Assembly: GCF_002440635.1 (NCBI RefSeq)
Contig: NZ_DJUW01000032.1
Span: forward strand, 1 to 41,916
Source: Novosphingobium sp. UBA6272
GTDB lineage: Bacteria > Pseudomonadota > Alphaproteobacteria > Sphingomonadales > Sphingomonadaceae
Direction of reading: 5' to 3'
Length of the DNA stretch: 41,916 nucleotides
Shown piece after piece: positions 1 through 8,398 of the stretch; within the stretch, counting starts at the first letter, position 1; each line of letters starts with the position of its first letter. Both the position numbers and the translations under genes were made by a program. Below the pieces are notes generated by a model. It saw only the letters and a program-made list of their open reading frames with translations, was not told the DNA's origin and did not search any database.

Positions 1-2299
1 CGGCGAGGGCCTGATCGTGCGCGGCCAGCCCGGCGGTGGCGCTTTGCAGGCCCTGGCGCGCGGCATCGTGGCGGGCCTGCGCGGCGGCAAGCTGGGCGCG
101 GCCGGTTGCGGGATCGGGCAGTTCGGCGCGGCGAGCCTCGGCGGCCTTGCGCTCAGCCTCGGCCTGTCCGCGCTGTTCGGCCAGATCGCTGGCGCTGGCA
201 GCCAGTTCGGCCCGCCGCGCTTCGATCCGGGCCTTGGCCGCCTCAGCCTGGTCGAGCGCGCGCAATGCGGCGCGTTCGGCATCGGCGGCAGCGGCCAGTC
301 CGCGTTCGGAAGCAATCACGCCCAGTTGCAGCTCGCTCAGCTCGGCGGTGACAGCCTGAGCCCTCGCTTCGGCAGCCTCGGCCGTGCTGCGCAGCGCCGG
401 CAATTCGGCCTCAAGCGCGGTCAGCCGGTTCTCGGCCTCAAGCCGGGCGGCTTCGGCGGCGCCTTCGCCCTGGCTCACGAATCCGTCCCAGCGGCGGATC
501 CGGCCGCCTTTGGTGACCAGCCATTCGCCGGGGCCCAGCGCGCGGCCATCGTCGGCGTCGGCCACGTGGACCAGGGCCAGCCGGGCCTTGAGCTCGTCCG
601 GGCACTGGCTGACATGCGCGGCGAGGCTGCCGGCCACGGCGGTAGGTGCCTCAGCGCCGGTCCAGAACCGCCCGTCGCCCTGCTGCGCCGGGCCGAGCGG
701 TGCCTTGGCATCGCGCCCCAGCACCGCCGCGAGCGCGCGTTCATAGCCCGGCGCGGCGCGGACCGCGTCAAGCGCGACCCTGCCATGCTTTCCGGCGGCC
801 TGCTTCGCCCGGGCATCGCGGTCGCGGACCAGCGCGCCATGTTCGCGTTCCACCCCCGCCAGTTCGGCCCTGGCCGAGGCGAGCGCGGAAGACGCTTCAT
901 CACGCGCCGCCTGCAGCTCGGACTTGCGGGCTTGCTGCCCTTCCAGCGCGGTGCGCGCCGCGGCCAGCGCAGTCACTGCGGCATCGCGCGCCTGCTCGGC
1001 TCTTGCCAGCGCCTCGAGCGGATCGCCTTCGCGGGTCAGGCTATCGGCCAGCTCGGCCTGGCGGCGGGCTTCGGCTTCCAGCCGCGAGAGGCGCTGCTGG
1101 GCCTGCGAAAGCTCGGCATCGGCGACGCGCCATTCGGCTTCGACCCCGGCCTGGGCGGCGGTGGCATTGGCGAGGGCGATTTCGGCTGCGCGCAGGTTGC
1201 GATCGGCATCGTCGAGCGCGGCGGCGATGACCGGGCGGCGCTTTTCATCAGCGACCAGCGCTTCTTCGCCATCGGCCAGTTCACGCTCGAGACGAGCCAG
1301 CGCTTCGGCGGCATCGCGGGTCAGCCGGTCGGCATCACCGCGGTCTTCCTCCAGCCGTTGGTGCTGACGGTCGAGATCCTTGAGCTTTTCCTCGGCGGCT
1401 TCGAGCTGACTGGTCAGCTGGGCCATCCGGTGGCCGTGCGCGCCGGCGTCGTCGCGCCGATCAGCAAGTTCGTCGCGCGCTTCGGCCAGGGCATTGGCGG
1501 CGGCGTGCTGCGCGTCCTGTGCCGCCTTCATCGCCGCTTGCGCTTCGGCGACGCGGGCTTCGGCCCCCTGCGCTTCGGCGCGGGCCGCTTCGGCCGCGGC
1601 GGCGGCATCGCGCCAGCGGGCGAAGATCAGCCGGGCCTCGGCCACCTTGATCTTGTCGGACAGCGCTTTGTAGCGTTCCGCCGCGCGGGCCTGGCGGCGC
1701 AGCGAGCCGATCTGCGCGTCGAGCTGGCCCATCAGGTCTTCAAGCCGGGCGAGATTGGCCTCTGTCGCGCGCAGCTTCTGCTCGGCATCCTTGCGGCGGA
1801 CGTGCAGCCCGGCAATCCCGGCCGCTTCTTCCAGCATCATCCGGCGCTCGGCCGGCTTGGCCGCGATCACCGCAGCGATCTTGCCCTGGCTGACCAGTGC
1901 GGGGGAGTGCGCGCCGGTGGCGGCGTCGGCGAAGACCAGACTGACGTCCTTGGCCCGGACATCGCGGCCATTGACGCGGTAGGCGCTGCCCGCCCCGCGC
2001 TCGATCCGGCGGACGACTTCGAGTTCGCTGTCGTTGTCCCCGGTGTCGCAATGCAGGACCACTTCGGCGAAATCGCGCGGCGGGCGGGTGGCGGTGCCGG
2101 CGAAGATCACGTCTTCCATCCCGCCGCCGCGCATCGATTTGGGCGAGCTTTCGCCCATCACCCAGCGGATCGCCTCGAGCAGGTTGGACTTGCCACAGCC
2201 GTTGGGGCCGACGACCCCGGTCAGCCCGGGTTCGATGCGCAATTCAGCCGGCTCGACAAAGCTCTTGAATCCAGAGAGCTTGAGCCGCTTGATCCGCAT
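1..2299 (-). CDS. smc: Chromosome segregation ATPase Smc (5' part, C-terminus outside window)
   Basis: SMC forms a dimer that compacts and helps segregate chromosomal DNA. The frame starts at ATG 2299 (MRIKRLKLSGFKSFVEP) and stays open for 766 codons to the window edge. It shows the N-terminal ABC ATPase half with Walker A GPNGCGKSN at about residues 28-36 and the SMC-typical SPALVSQGKIAAVIAAKPAE stretch. An Ala/Glu/Arg-rich coiled coil follows, then a hinge-like region around residues 530-610. The returning coiled coil, ABC signature and Walker B lie beyond position 1. A typical Smc is 1130-1200 aa, so about a third is missing only because of the window edge. The downstream neighbour of the start is a DsbA lipoprotein gene on the same strand, 30 nt upstream. 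Identification is firm. Confidence 0.95.
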   Translation of the reverse strand, partial: MRIKRLKLSGFKSFVEPAELRIEPGLTGVVGPNGCGKSNLLEAIRWVMGESSPKSMRGGGMEDVIFAGTATRPPRDFAEVVLHCDTGDNDSELEVVRRIERGAGSAYRVNGRDVRAKDVSLVFADAATGAHSPALVSQGKIAAVIAAKPAERRMMLEEAAGIAGLHVRRKDAEQKLRATEANLARLEDLMGQLDAQIGSLRRQARAAERYKALSDKIKVAEARLIFARWRDAAAAAEAARAEAQGAEARVAEAQAAMKAAQDAQHAAANALAEARDELADRRDDAGAHGHRMAQLTSQLEAAEEKLKDLDRQHQRLEEDRGDADRLTRDAAEALARLERELADGEEALVADEKRRPVIAAALDDADRNLRAAEIALANATAAQAGVEAEWRVADAELSQAQQRLSRLEAEARRQAELADSLTREGDPLEALARAEQARDAAVTALAAARTALEGQQARKSELQAARDEASSALASARAELAGVEREHGALVRDRDARAKQAAGKHGRVALDAVRAAPGYERALAAVLGRDAKAPLGPAQQGDGRFWTGAEAPTAVAGSLAAHVSQCPDELKARLALVHVADADDGRALGPGEWLVTKGGRIRRWDGFVSQGEGAAEAARLEAENRLTALEAELPALRSTAEAAEARAQAVTAELSELQLGVIASERGLAAAADAERAALRALDQAEAAKARIEARRAELAASASDLAEQRGQAEAERKAAEARRAELPDPATGRAQLAAAQARHDAARQGLQSATAGLAAHDQALA

Positions 2300-2329
2300 C
2301 GTGCCGGTCCGTTCCCCCCGTGGCCCGGC

Positions 2330-3082
2330 TTAGCGGGCCCCGGCGTTCTGCAGCGCCAGCTTGACCACCGGCCAGGTGTTGCCTTCGATCTTCGCGCCGT
2401 TGAGGAAGAAGGTCGGCGTGCCGGTCACGCCCATTTCGCTGGTTGCCTTGTTGGTGGCATTGGCCAGCGCGGTGGCCTTGGTAATATCGGCGGTACAAGC
2501 CGCACCCTGGGCCTGCGCGATGCCGCGGCTGGCGAAGAACTGGTCCATCCCGCCGGCCTTTGCAATTGCCCCAAAACGCTGCTGCGGAGGCAGTTCGCCA
2601 GCGGCCTGGAACTGCGCCTGGTTGGCCTTGAGATTGTCGAACATGGTGGGCTGGAAGGCCCAGAACTGATCGGCCAGCGGGATCACCGCTTCGGGTGCGC
2701 CGCAGGTGGCGAGCAGCGTTGCCGGGACATCGAGCGCGTTGAGCATGAAGAAGCGCAGTTCATAGCTGACTTTGCCGCTGGCGACGAAATCGGCGAGCAG
2801 CTCCTTCGAACCGGTTTCAGAGAATTCGGCACAGTGCGAACAGCTGAGCGCGCCATATTCCATCAGTTTGATCGGCGCGTTGGGGTTGCCCATCTTGTAG
2901 CCGCCATCGGCGGTCACCGCTACCACGTCGGTCCAGGCCTTGCCGGCCGGCGGAGCGACCGCCGCGACCGGTTCACCCTTTGGGGCGTCCCCGGCGGGCG
3001 ATGCAGGTTCGCTCTTGCAGGCGGCGAGCGCCAGCGGGGCAAGGGCAAGGGTCAGGAACAGGCGGGTGCGCGTGGGAAGCAT
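2330..3082 (-). CDS. DsbA-family thiol:disulfide oxidoreductase, lipoprotein (CSHC)
   Basis: A predicted envelope thiol oxidoreductase of 250 aa. The start at ATG 3082 gives a short basic N-region, a hydrophobic stretch and a lipobox LAAC at about residues 19-22. It should therefore be lipid-anchored, with Lys at +2 and no inner-membrane retention Asp. The longer reading from 3175 would bury this signal and is rejected. After a Ser/Pro/Ala linker comes the thioredoxin fold with the active site C-S-H-C (LSCSHCAEF) and, near the end, a cis-Pro segment GVTGTPTFFLNG. The family includes DsbA and BdbD-like oxidants. It is the last of three tandem DsbA paralogues on this strand, 100 nt after the CPHC gene, and it may be co-transcribed with smc. 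Substrates are unknown. Confidence 0.88.
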   Translation of the reverse strand: MLPTRTRLFLTLALAPLALAACKSEPASPAGDAPKGEPVAAVAPPAGKAWTDVVAVTADGGYKMGNPNAPIKLMEYGALSCSHCAEFSETGSKELLADFVASGKVSYELRFFMLNALDVPATLLATCGAPEAVIPLADQFWAFQPTMFDNLKANQAQFQAAGELPPQQRFGAIAKAGGMDQFFASRGIAQAQGAACTADITKATALANATNKATSEMGVTGTPTFFLNGAKIEGNTWPVVKLALQNAGAR

Positions 3083-3182
3083 GGCGGGTCGTTTCCTTGG
3101 TGTTCGAGTCGGGAAAGCTAGCCCGGAACGGGCAGACGAAGAAGCGGGCAGGTTCGGCCCCCCGCGCTTCTCCACAGGTGAA

Positions 3183-3893
3183 TCAGCGCGCGGCGGCGGC
3201 CAGCAGGGGCTGCAGGCTCTGCCAGTCGTAAACCTCTTGCAGCTTGCCGTTGATCAGGAAGCTGGGGGTACCCTGGACGCCGATCTTGGTGCTGGCTTCC
3301 TGGGTCTGATCGGCCAGCTTCTGGGCGAGGGCCCGGTTGGAGAGGCACTGGTCGAGCTGGGCCGGGGTATAGCCGCGGCCGAGCATCAGCTGGTAAAGGC
3401 CCATGTCCTGAGCCACGGCCTTCATCCGGGGCGCGAATTCCAGCGTGGCCCAGCGCTTCTGGGCTTCTTCCGGCGGATTCTTGAGCCAGCTGGACTGCGC
3501 AGCGAGGATCGCGTGGTGATTGCCAGAAAACTTCGCATCGGGGCCGCACTGGGCCAGCAGCGTGGCCGGAACGTCGACGACATTGCGGAAGAACGGCCGC
3601 ACTTCCACCGCGACCTTGCCCTGGCGGACCGGACCGGTGAACAGCGGGCCCTGGCTGTCATGGGCGTAATGCGCGCAGTGCGGGCAGGTATAGCTGATGA
3701 ATTCGACCAGCCGGACCTTGGCGGCGGGATTGCCGAACAGGTGGTTTCCGGCCGGAGTGCGGGTCAGCTTGGCGTCCCAGGCTCCCTTGGCGGGCTTGGC
3801 CTTGGCGGCGGGCGCGGCAATCCCCGGCGCGGCAACAACGAGCGCGGTGGCGGCAAGGGTTCCGGCGATGGCGGCGGCAAGAAGTTTGGTCAT
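3183..3893 (-). CDS. DsbA-family periplasmic oxidoreductase (CPHC)
   Basis: A 236-aa protein with a cleavable signal peptide (about residues 1-26, ending AAPGIAA), then a DsbA/thioredoxin-like domain. The active site C-P-H-C (SYTCPHCAHYAH) is the dipeptide found in classical E. coli DsbA and implies a strongly oxidising disulfide. A cis-Pro loop, GVQGTPSFLING, lies near the C-terminus. The ATG start at 3893 overlaps the TAA of the upstream CREC paralogue by one base (TAATG), so the two are translationally coupled. Likely role: introduction of disulfides into exported proteins. No DsbB is visible in the window. Assignment to the family is firm; which protein it oxidises is not known. Confidence 0.9.
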   Translation of the reverse strand: MTKLLAAAIAGTLAATALVVAAPGIAAPAAKAKPAKGAWDAKLTRTPAGNHLFGNPAAKVRLVEFISYTCPHCAHYAHDSQGPLFTGPVRQGKVAVEVRPFFRNVVDVPATLLAQCGPDAKFSGNHHAILAAQSSWLKNPPEEAQKRWATLEFAPRMKAVAQDMGLYQLMLGRGYTPAQLDQCLSNRALAQKLADQTQEASTKIGVQGTPSFLINGKLQEVYDWQSLQPLLAAAAR

Positions 3894-4573
3894 TATCTCA
3901 GGCTTTCGTCCAGTTGCGGGCGCAGCGCGGCCCAGTCATGGGTGTTCTCTAGCAGTTTGCCGTTGATTGAAAAACCGGGAGTTTTGGCAATGCCGGCGGA
4001 AAGGGCCAGCTGCGATGCGGCGGACAGCCGGGCGGCCAGTGCCTTGTCATTGAGACAGCGTTCCACCTGCTGGCGATCGTATCCGCGCGCTGTCATTATG
4101 TCATAGAGCTTGAGGTCGGCGGCAATTGCGCGGTTGCGGGTGCCGAGATCGGGATGCTTCCAGCGCTGCTTCTGCGTTCCCGTGGCATAGGCAAGCGGTG
4201 CCATCCATTTGCTCTGGCCGCGCAACAAGGCGTTGTGGTTCATGAAGAAATTGCGCGGATCGCCGCAGCTGGCGAGCATCGCCGTGGTCAGGTCGACCGG
4301 GCTGTCGGTCAGCAGCCGGACCTCGATCGCGATCCGGCCCGAGGGCAGGTAGGCGAGGCCGAGCACCCCTTCGGATTGCAGGTTGTACGCCGCGCATTCG
4401 CGGCAGGTGTAACGGACATATTCGGTCAGCCGCACCGGCGCCTCGGGATTTCCGACCAGATGCCCGGCATCGGCGGTGAAGGCGATCGTCCGGGTCCAGC
4501 CGCCGGGCGGGGCCGCGGCAAGCGCCAGTCCGGCTCCCACGGCCAGCAGTGCGGCTTTCAAACCCGGCTTCAA
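3893..4573 (-). CDS. DsbA-family periplasmic oxidoreductase with unusual CREC site
   Basis: A 226-aa secreted thioredoxin-fold protein. The start is TTG at 4573, 3 nt after the TAG of the DUF721 gene and in the same frame. It gives a good signal peptide (KAALLAVGAGLALAAA), and no better start precedes the signal. The active-site motif is C-R-E-C (RYTCRECAAYN) instead of CPHC. The cis-Pro loop is IAKTPGFSING. The acidic/basic dipeptide between the cysteines should change the redox potential relative to CPHC and is rare in DsbA proteins. It is coupled to the CPHC paralogue by a 1-nt overlap and probably arose from the same ancestor (shared FMNHNALL/GNHHAIL and RGY/RCLNDKALA segments). Function beyond thiol chemistry is inferred. 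Confidence 0.85.
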   Translation of the reverse strand: MKPGLKAALLAVGAGLALAAAPPGGWTRTIAFTADAGHLVGNPEAPVRLTEYVRYTCRECAAYNLQSEGVLGLAYLPSGRIAIEVRLLTDSPVDLTTAMLASCGDPRNFFMNHNALLRGQSKWMAPLAYATGTQKQRWKHPDLGTRNRAIAADLKLYDIMTARGYDRQQVERCLNDKALAARLSAASQLALSAGIAKTPGFSINGKLLENTHDWAALRPQLDESLR

Positions 4574-4576
4574 TCC

Positions 4577-5113
4577 CTAGTCCCCGTCTTCATCGCCCAG
4601 GTTGCGGGCCAGCGATTCCAGCACCGTCCGCAGCTCGGCATCGCCGATGTCGCGCAGGCTGTCGCCCAGTTCGACCGGAATCGGCCGCAGCGAGGGCGGA
4701 GCCACGGCGGGTCTTTGAGCAGGCGGTGGATTAACCGCGCCTTGCCGAAGCTTGATCCGCGCCACCGCCTTGTAGCCGAAGAAGCGGTTCACCCGCTCGA
4801 TGATCTCGGGCGTAACGTGGGAGATAAACGGCGCGTGGGCCGGAACCACGACCAGTTCGAGGATCCCGTCGCTCTTCTCGCCGGGAGGAAAGCGGATCGC
4901 CTCGGGCATGCAGACCCGGGCGTGGCGTTCGCCGACGATTTCGCCCCAGCGAGTCACCACGCTGGACTGGATGAAGCCGAACTTGCGAAAGGCGGTGCGG
5001 CCGATTTCGGGCATCAGCTCACCGATCGGGCGGGTCGCGCTCCCCCGCGGGCGTTCATAGCGGCGAGCGCCGGCCGTGGGCTTCTTGCCCTTCTTGTCTG
5101 CGTCCCGTTCCAT
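4577..5113 (-). CDS. DUF721 / DciA-like protein
   Basis: A 178-aa cytoplasmic protein starting at ATG 5113 (MERDADKKGKK). The central region (about residues 30-115) matches the DUF721 pattern: GFIQSSVVTRWGEIVGERHARVCMPEAI, followed by LELVVVPAHAPFISHVTPEIIERVNRFFGY. DUF721 is the domain of DciA, the replicative helicase loader or operator of many bacteria, and a KH-like nucleic-acid-binding fold is expected. The C-terminal third is Pro-rich and then acidic. In alphaproteobacteria this gene commonly sits next to mutY and a dsbA gene, as here. Only 29 nt separate its start codon from the divergent mutY start. Helicase-loader activity is an inference from the family. Confidence 0.85.
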   Translation of the reverse strand: MERDADKKGKKPTAGARRYERPRGSATRPIGELMPEIGRTAFRKFGFIQSSVVTRWGEIVGERHARVCMPEAIRFPPGEKSDGILELVVVPAHAPFISHVTPEIIERVNRFFGYKAVARIKLRQGAVNPPPAQRPAVAPPSLRPIPVELGDSLRDIGDAELRTVLESLARNLGDEDGD

Positions 5114-5142
5114 TGCGCCTTTGCCAATGCCATAGGCGGCAC

Positions 5143-6183
5143 ATGGAAGCCACCGCCAAACGCCTGCTGGACTGGTACGACGCCAACGCCCGCGTCCTGC
5201 CGTGGCGCGCCCCGCCGGGCGCACCGCCGCCCGATCCCTACCGGGTCTGGCTTTCCGAAGTGATGCTGCAGCAGACCACTGTAGCGGCAGTCGGACCCTA
5301 CTTCGCGAAGTTCCTGGCGCGCTGGCCGACCGTGAAAGACCTCGCCGCAGCCGAGGATGCCGATGTGATGGCGGCCTGGGCCGGGCTGGGCTATTACGCC
5401 CGCGCCCGCAACCTGCTGGCCTGCGCGCGGGCCGTGGCGGCGCGGGGCGGGACTTTTCCCGATAGCGAAGCCGCCTTGCGCGAACTGCCGGGGCTGGGGG
5501 CCTATACCGCCGCCGCTGTCGCTGCGATTGCCTTTGACCGCCGCGCCATAGTCGTCGACGCCAATGTTGAGCGAGTGGTGGCGCGGCTGTTCGCGATCGA
5601 CGAGCCGCTGCCGGCGGCGAAGGCGGCGATCCGTCAGCGGGCCGAGCAGCTAACCCCCGATGAGCGGCCGGGCGATTTTGCCCAGGCGATGATGGACCTC
5701 GGTTCGGGCATATGTACGGTCCGAGGGCCACGCTGCCTGCTCTGCCCGCTGAGCGAGCTGTGCACGGGGCGCCGCGAAGGGGCGGAGCGCTTTCCGGTCA
5801 AGCCGGCCAAGACCGCCAAGCCGCAGCGCCGGGGACGGGCCTTCTGGATCGAGCAGGACGGCAAGGTCTGGCTGGTCAAACGCGCCGACAAGGGCATGCT
5901 CGGCGGGATGCGGGCACTGCCTGACGATAGCTGGTCGGCGCGCGGCGATGGAGCAGCCGATCCGCCGCTGCCGGACGCGTGGGAGCCGCACGGCAACGTC
6001 CGCCATTCATTCACCCACTTCGATCTCGATTTGCAATTGATGCTTTATTCGGGATGCGATTGGGCTAGGCTGGCGGCACAACAGGGCGAATGGTGGCCGG
6101 TGGCAGAGCTTGACCAGGCGGGGCTGCCCACACTGTTTGCCAAGGCGGCGCGGCTCGCGCTGGCCCAAGACCGGGAGAATTGA
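5143..6183 (+). CDS. mutY: A/G-specific adenine DNA glycosylase MutY
   Basis: MutY removes adenine misincorporated opposite 8-oxoguanine. From ATG 5143 the protein is 346 aa. A TTG 30 nt upstream is possible but would overlap the divergent gene. Visible features are SEVMLQQTTV with the catalytic Glu at about residue 39, the HhH segment LPGLGAYTAAAV (115-126), and the GPD-type catalytic Asp139 in VVDANVERV. The Fe-S loop has Cys191, Cys198, Cys201 and Cys207 (C-x6-C-x2-C-x5-C). A C-terminal Nudix-like domain (from about residue 225, WIEQDGKVWLVKR) reads 8-oxoG. It is the first gene of a five-gene overlapping operon that also encodes the Nudix enzyme NudC. Confidence 0.96.
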   Translation: MEATAKRLLDWYDANARVLPWRAPPGAPPPDPYRVWLSEVMLQQTTVAAVGPYFAKFLARWPTVKDLAAAEDADVMAAWAGLGYYARARNLLACARAVAARGGTFPDSEAALRELPGLGAYTAAAVAAIAFDRRAIVVDANVERVVARLFAIDEPLPAAKAAIRQRAEQLTPDERPGDFAQAMMDLGSGICTVRGPRCLLCPLSELCTGRREGAERFPVKPAKTAKPQRRGRAFWIEQDGKVWLVKRADKGMLGGMRALPDDSWSARGDGAADPPLPDAWEPHGNVRHSFTHFDLDLQLMLYSGCDWARLAAQQGEWWPVAELDQAGLPTLFAKAARLALAQDREN

Positions 6184-6185
6184 AC

Positions 6186-7520
6186 GTGTACCAGATCGAA
6201 GACCTGGCGCTTTCGCGCCGCAACCTTCTTCGCGGCAGCGCCTGGCTGGGAGCCGGTGCGGCGCTGTCGGCGCTGCCACTGGCCGAGGCGCTGGCCAAGG
6301 CCAAAGCCGCCCCGCGCGCGATCGATGCCGATTGGCCGGCGGTGACGGCGATGCTCGACAAGTACGTTAGCCAACGCAAGGTCGCCGGCATGGTTGCGGC
6401 GCTCGGTTGGGGCACCGCCGCTCCCGGCTATATCCGCCGCGGCAAAGAAGGCTTCGACGATCCCGATGCGGCGGCCGAGCAGAGCCTGTTCCGGGCCTAT
6501 TCGCAGACCAAGCCGGTGACCGGCATGGCGGCGATGCTGCTAATCGAGGAAGGCAAGCTGCGGCTCGACCAGCCGATCGCCGATTTCGCGCCCGAATTTG
6601 CGAAAATGAAGGTGGCAATTGATCCGGACAAGGGATTGGACGCCAAGCCGACCGATCAGCTGATCACCGTCCGCCACCTGCTGACCCACACTGCTGGCCT
6701 TGGCTATGCCGGGGTTGGCAAGAATAAGCCGATCACCCGCGAGCTCGAGCGGCTCGGGCTGGTCCCGGCAATCGTCACCACCATGCCGATCCCGGGAATC
6801 GGTACCAGTGTGCCGGTCCCCGAGCCCGACGAGTTTCTGCGCCGTACCGCCAGTGTGCCGCTGGTCGCGGAGCCGGGCAAGGTCTGGCGCTATTCGATGG
6901 CGCTCGACGTGCTGGGGATCATCATTCAGCGGGCCGCCGGGGCCAAGAGCTTTGCCGCGTTCCTGCAGGAACGCTTGTTCGATCCGCTCGGCATGGCCAG
7001 CACCTATTTTCACGTACCGGGTTCCGCAACGGCGCGGCTGACCACCAATTATGGCTTGCTGGGCTCCACTCCGTTGCCGATCGACAAGCCAAGAAACTCG
7101 ATCTACCTGAAGCCCACGCCCTTTGCCTATGGCGGCTCCGGTCTGGTCACCAGTCCGGCCGACTTCGACAAGTTCCTGGCGATGATCGTCAATGGCGGGC
7201 TGCATGGCGGCAAGCGGATCATGAAGGAGGCGACGGTTCGGCAGGGCACTTCCAACCTGCTCCCCGAAGGCGCGGACCTGTCTGGCACCTGGGTCGCTGG
7301 CAGCCATTTTGGCGCCGGAGGGATCGTTGGCACCGGGGCCAACGAGGGGCTCTACGGCTGGTCGGGCGCGGCTGGCACGGTCGGGATGTGCAACACCAAG
7401 CTGAAACTGCGGACCGGGCTTTATGTCCAATATATGCCGCAGGACCGGCTGCCGATCCTGGCTGAATTCCCCAAGGCGGTCGGGTCCGATTTGCAAGCCG
7501 GAAAGGGCAAGCCGGCGTGA
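6186..7520 (+). CDS. Serine hydrolase, class C beta-lactamase/esterase family, Tat-type leader
   Basis: A 444-aa protein of the beta-lactamase-related serine hydrolase family (esterases, D-aminopeptidases, penicillin-binding-like enzymes). The N-terminus has a twin-arginine-like motif (LSRRNLLRG) followed by a hydrophobic segment and AEA-LAKA, so export by Tat is likely. The nucleophile motif S-x-x-K is SQTK (in AYSQTKPVTG), and the Tyr motif is probably YSM in WRYSMALDVLG. HTAGLGY is the usual family segment. I choose GTG 6186 because GGGAG lies 8 nt upstream. A TTG at 6180 in the same frame is only 2-3 nt from that site. Either start lies at the mutY stop, so translation is coupled. Substrate unknown; a true beta-lactamase is unlikely. 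Confidence 0.85.
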   Translation: MYQIEDLALSRRNLLRGSAWLGAGAALSALPLAEALAKAKAAPRAIDADWPAVTAMLDKYVSQRKVAGMVAALGWGTAAPGYIRRGKEGFDDPDAAAEQSLFRAYSQTKPVTGMAAMLLIEEGKLRLDQPIADFAPEFAKMKVAIDPDKGLDAKPTDQLITVRHLLTHTAGLGYAGVGKNKPITRELERLGLVPAIVTTMPIPGIGTSVPVPEPDEFLRRTASVPLVAEPGKVWRYSMALDVLGIIIQRAAGAKSFAAFLQERLFDPLGMASTYFHVPGSATARLTTNYGLLGSTPLPIDKPRNSIYLKPTPFAYGGSGLVTSPADFDKFLAMIVNGGLHGGKRIMKEATVRQGTSNLLPEGADLSGTWVAGSHFGAGGIVGTGANEGLYGWSGAAGTVGMCNTKLKLRTGLYVQYMPQDRLPILAEFPKAVGSDLQAGKGKPA

Positions 7521-8398
7521 CCATTGGCGCGATCGCCTTTGCCGGATCGGGGCTCGACCGGGCCGATCATATCCGCGCCGATGCGGATAGGCTGGCCGCG
7601 CTGATGGACTGGCGGGCCCGGCTGCTCAAGCTTGACGGTCTCGATCCGGTGTTCTCGCCCGAAGGCGGGCTGGAATGGGGCACCTTGGCCGATGCCGATC
7701 CCGAAAGCGAACTGGTCTTCCTCGGCCTGGTCGCGGGCAAGGGCTGCTTTGCGGAGGTCGCACCCAGGCTGCTGGGCAGCGTGGCGCCGGCCAATCCGCG
7801 GTTGTGGGCGGCGATGGGCAGCCTCAGCCATGAGGAACTGGCGACTTACGGCACCGCGCGCAGCCTGGTCGATTGGCATGCCCGCCACCGCTATTGCGCC
7901 CGCTGCGGCAATCCCACGGTACTGGCCAAGGGCGGCTGGCAGCGCAACTGCACCAACGATGTCTGCAAGGGCGAGCATTATCCCCGGGTCGATCCGGTCA
8001 CGATCATGCTGGTCGAACATGACGGCCGCCTGCTGCTCGGCCGCCAGCCGCGCTTTCCGCCGCGGCGTTTCTCGGCGCTGGCGGGCTTTGTCGAACCCGG
8101 TGAAAGCATCGAGGAAGCCGTCGCGCGCGAAGTGCTGGAAGAGGCAGGGGTGGCGGTCGGAGCCGTGTCCTATGTCGGCAGCCAGCCCTGGCCATTCCCC
8201 TCCAGCCTGATGATCGGCTGTTATGCCCAGGCGCTGGACGATGTGCTGACGATCGACCGGACCGAGCTGGAAGAGGCCGACTGGTTTACTCGCGCCGAAG
8301 TCGAAGCGGCGATGCGCGGGGACGAGGACGGCCGCTTCATCGCCCCGCCGCCGCAGGCGATCGCCCATCACCTCCTGAAATGGTGGCTTGCCCAATGA
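7517..8398 (+). CDS. nudC: NAD(H) / RNA-cap pyrophosphatase NudC
   Basis: NudC hydrolyses NADH and removes NAD caps from RNA 5' ends. The protein is 293 aa from GTG 7517, which overlaps the preceding TGA (GTGA). It contains an N-terminal NudC domain, a zinc ribbon with Cys127, Cys130, Cys145 and Cys150, and a canonical Nudix box at about 190-212 (GFVEPGESIEEAVAREVLEE then AGV). The NADH-specificity signature SQPWPFPSS follows at 222-230. The length is slightly above the E. coli enzyme and normal for alphaproteobacteria. It lies third in the mutY operon. Identification is firm. Confidence 0.96.
   Translation: MTIGAIAFAGSGLDRADHIRADADRLAALMDWRARLLKLDGLDPVFSPEGGLEWGTLADADPESELVFLGLVAGKGCFAEVAPRLLGSVAPANPRLWAAMGSLSHEELATYGTARSLVDWHARHRYCARCGNPTVLAKGGWQRNCTNDVCKGEHYPRVDPVTIMLVEHDGRLLLGRQPRFPPRRFSALAGFVEPGESIEEAVAREVLEEAGVAVGAVSYVGSQPWPFPSSLMIGCYAQALDDVLTIDRTELEEADWFTRAEVEAAMRGDEDGRFIAPPPQAIAHHLLKWWLAQ

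Noticed and set aside
17..3121. 1034-codon open frame on the plus strand across smc and dsbA
   Set aside because: It is antisense to smc and a DsbA lipoprotein gene; long antisense frames are expected in GC-rich coding DNA and the translation is Gly/Ala/Arg/Phe-rich low complexity with no domain.
6486..7000. True class C beta-lactamase (antibiotic resistance)
   Set aside because: The SxxK motif is present but the protein shows the wider serine hydrolase pattern (HTAGLGY, WRYSMALDVLG) and a Tat-like leader; a general esterase or peptidase is more likely.
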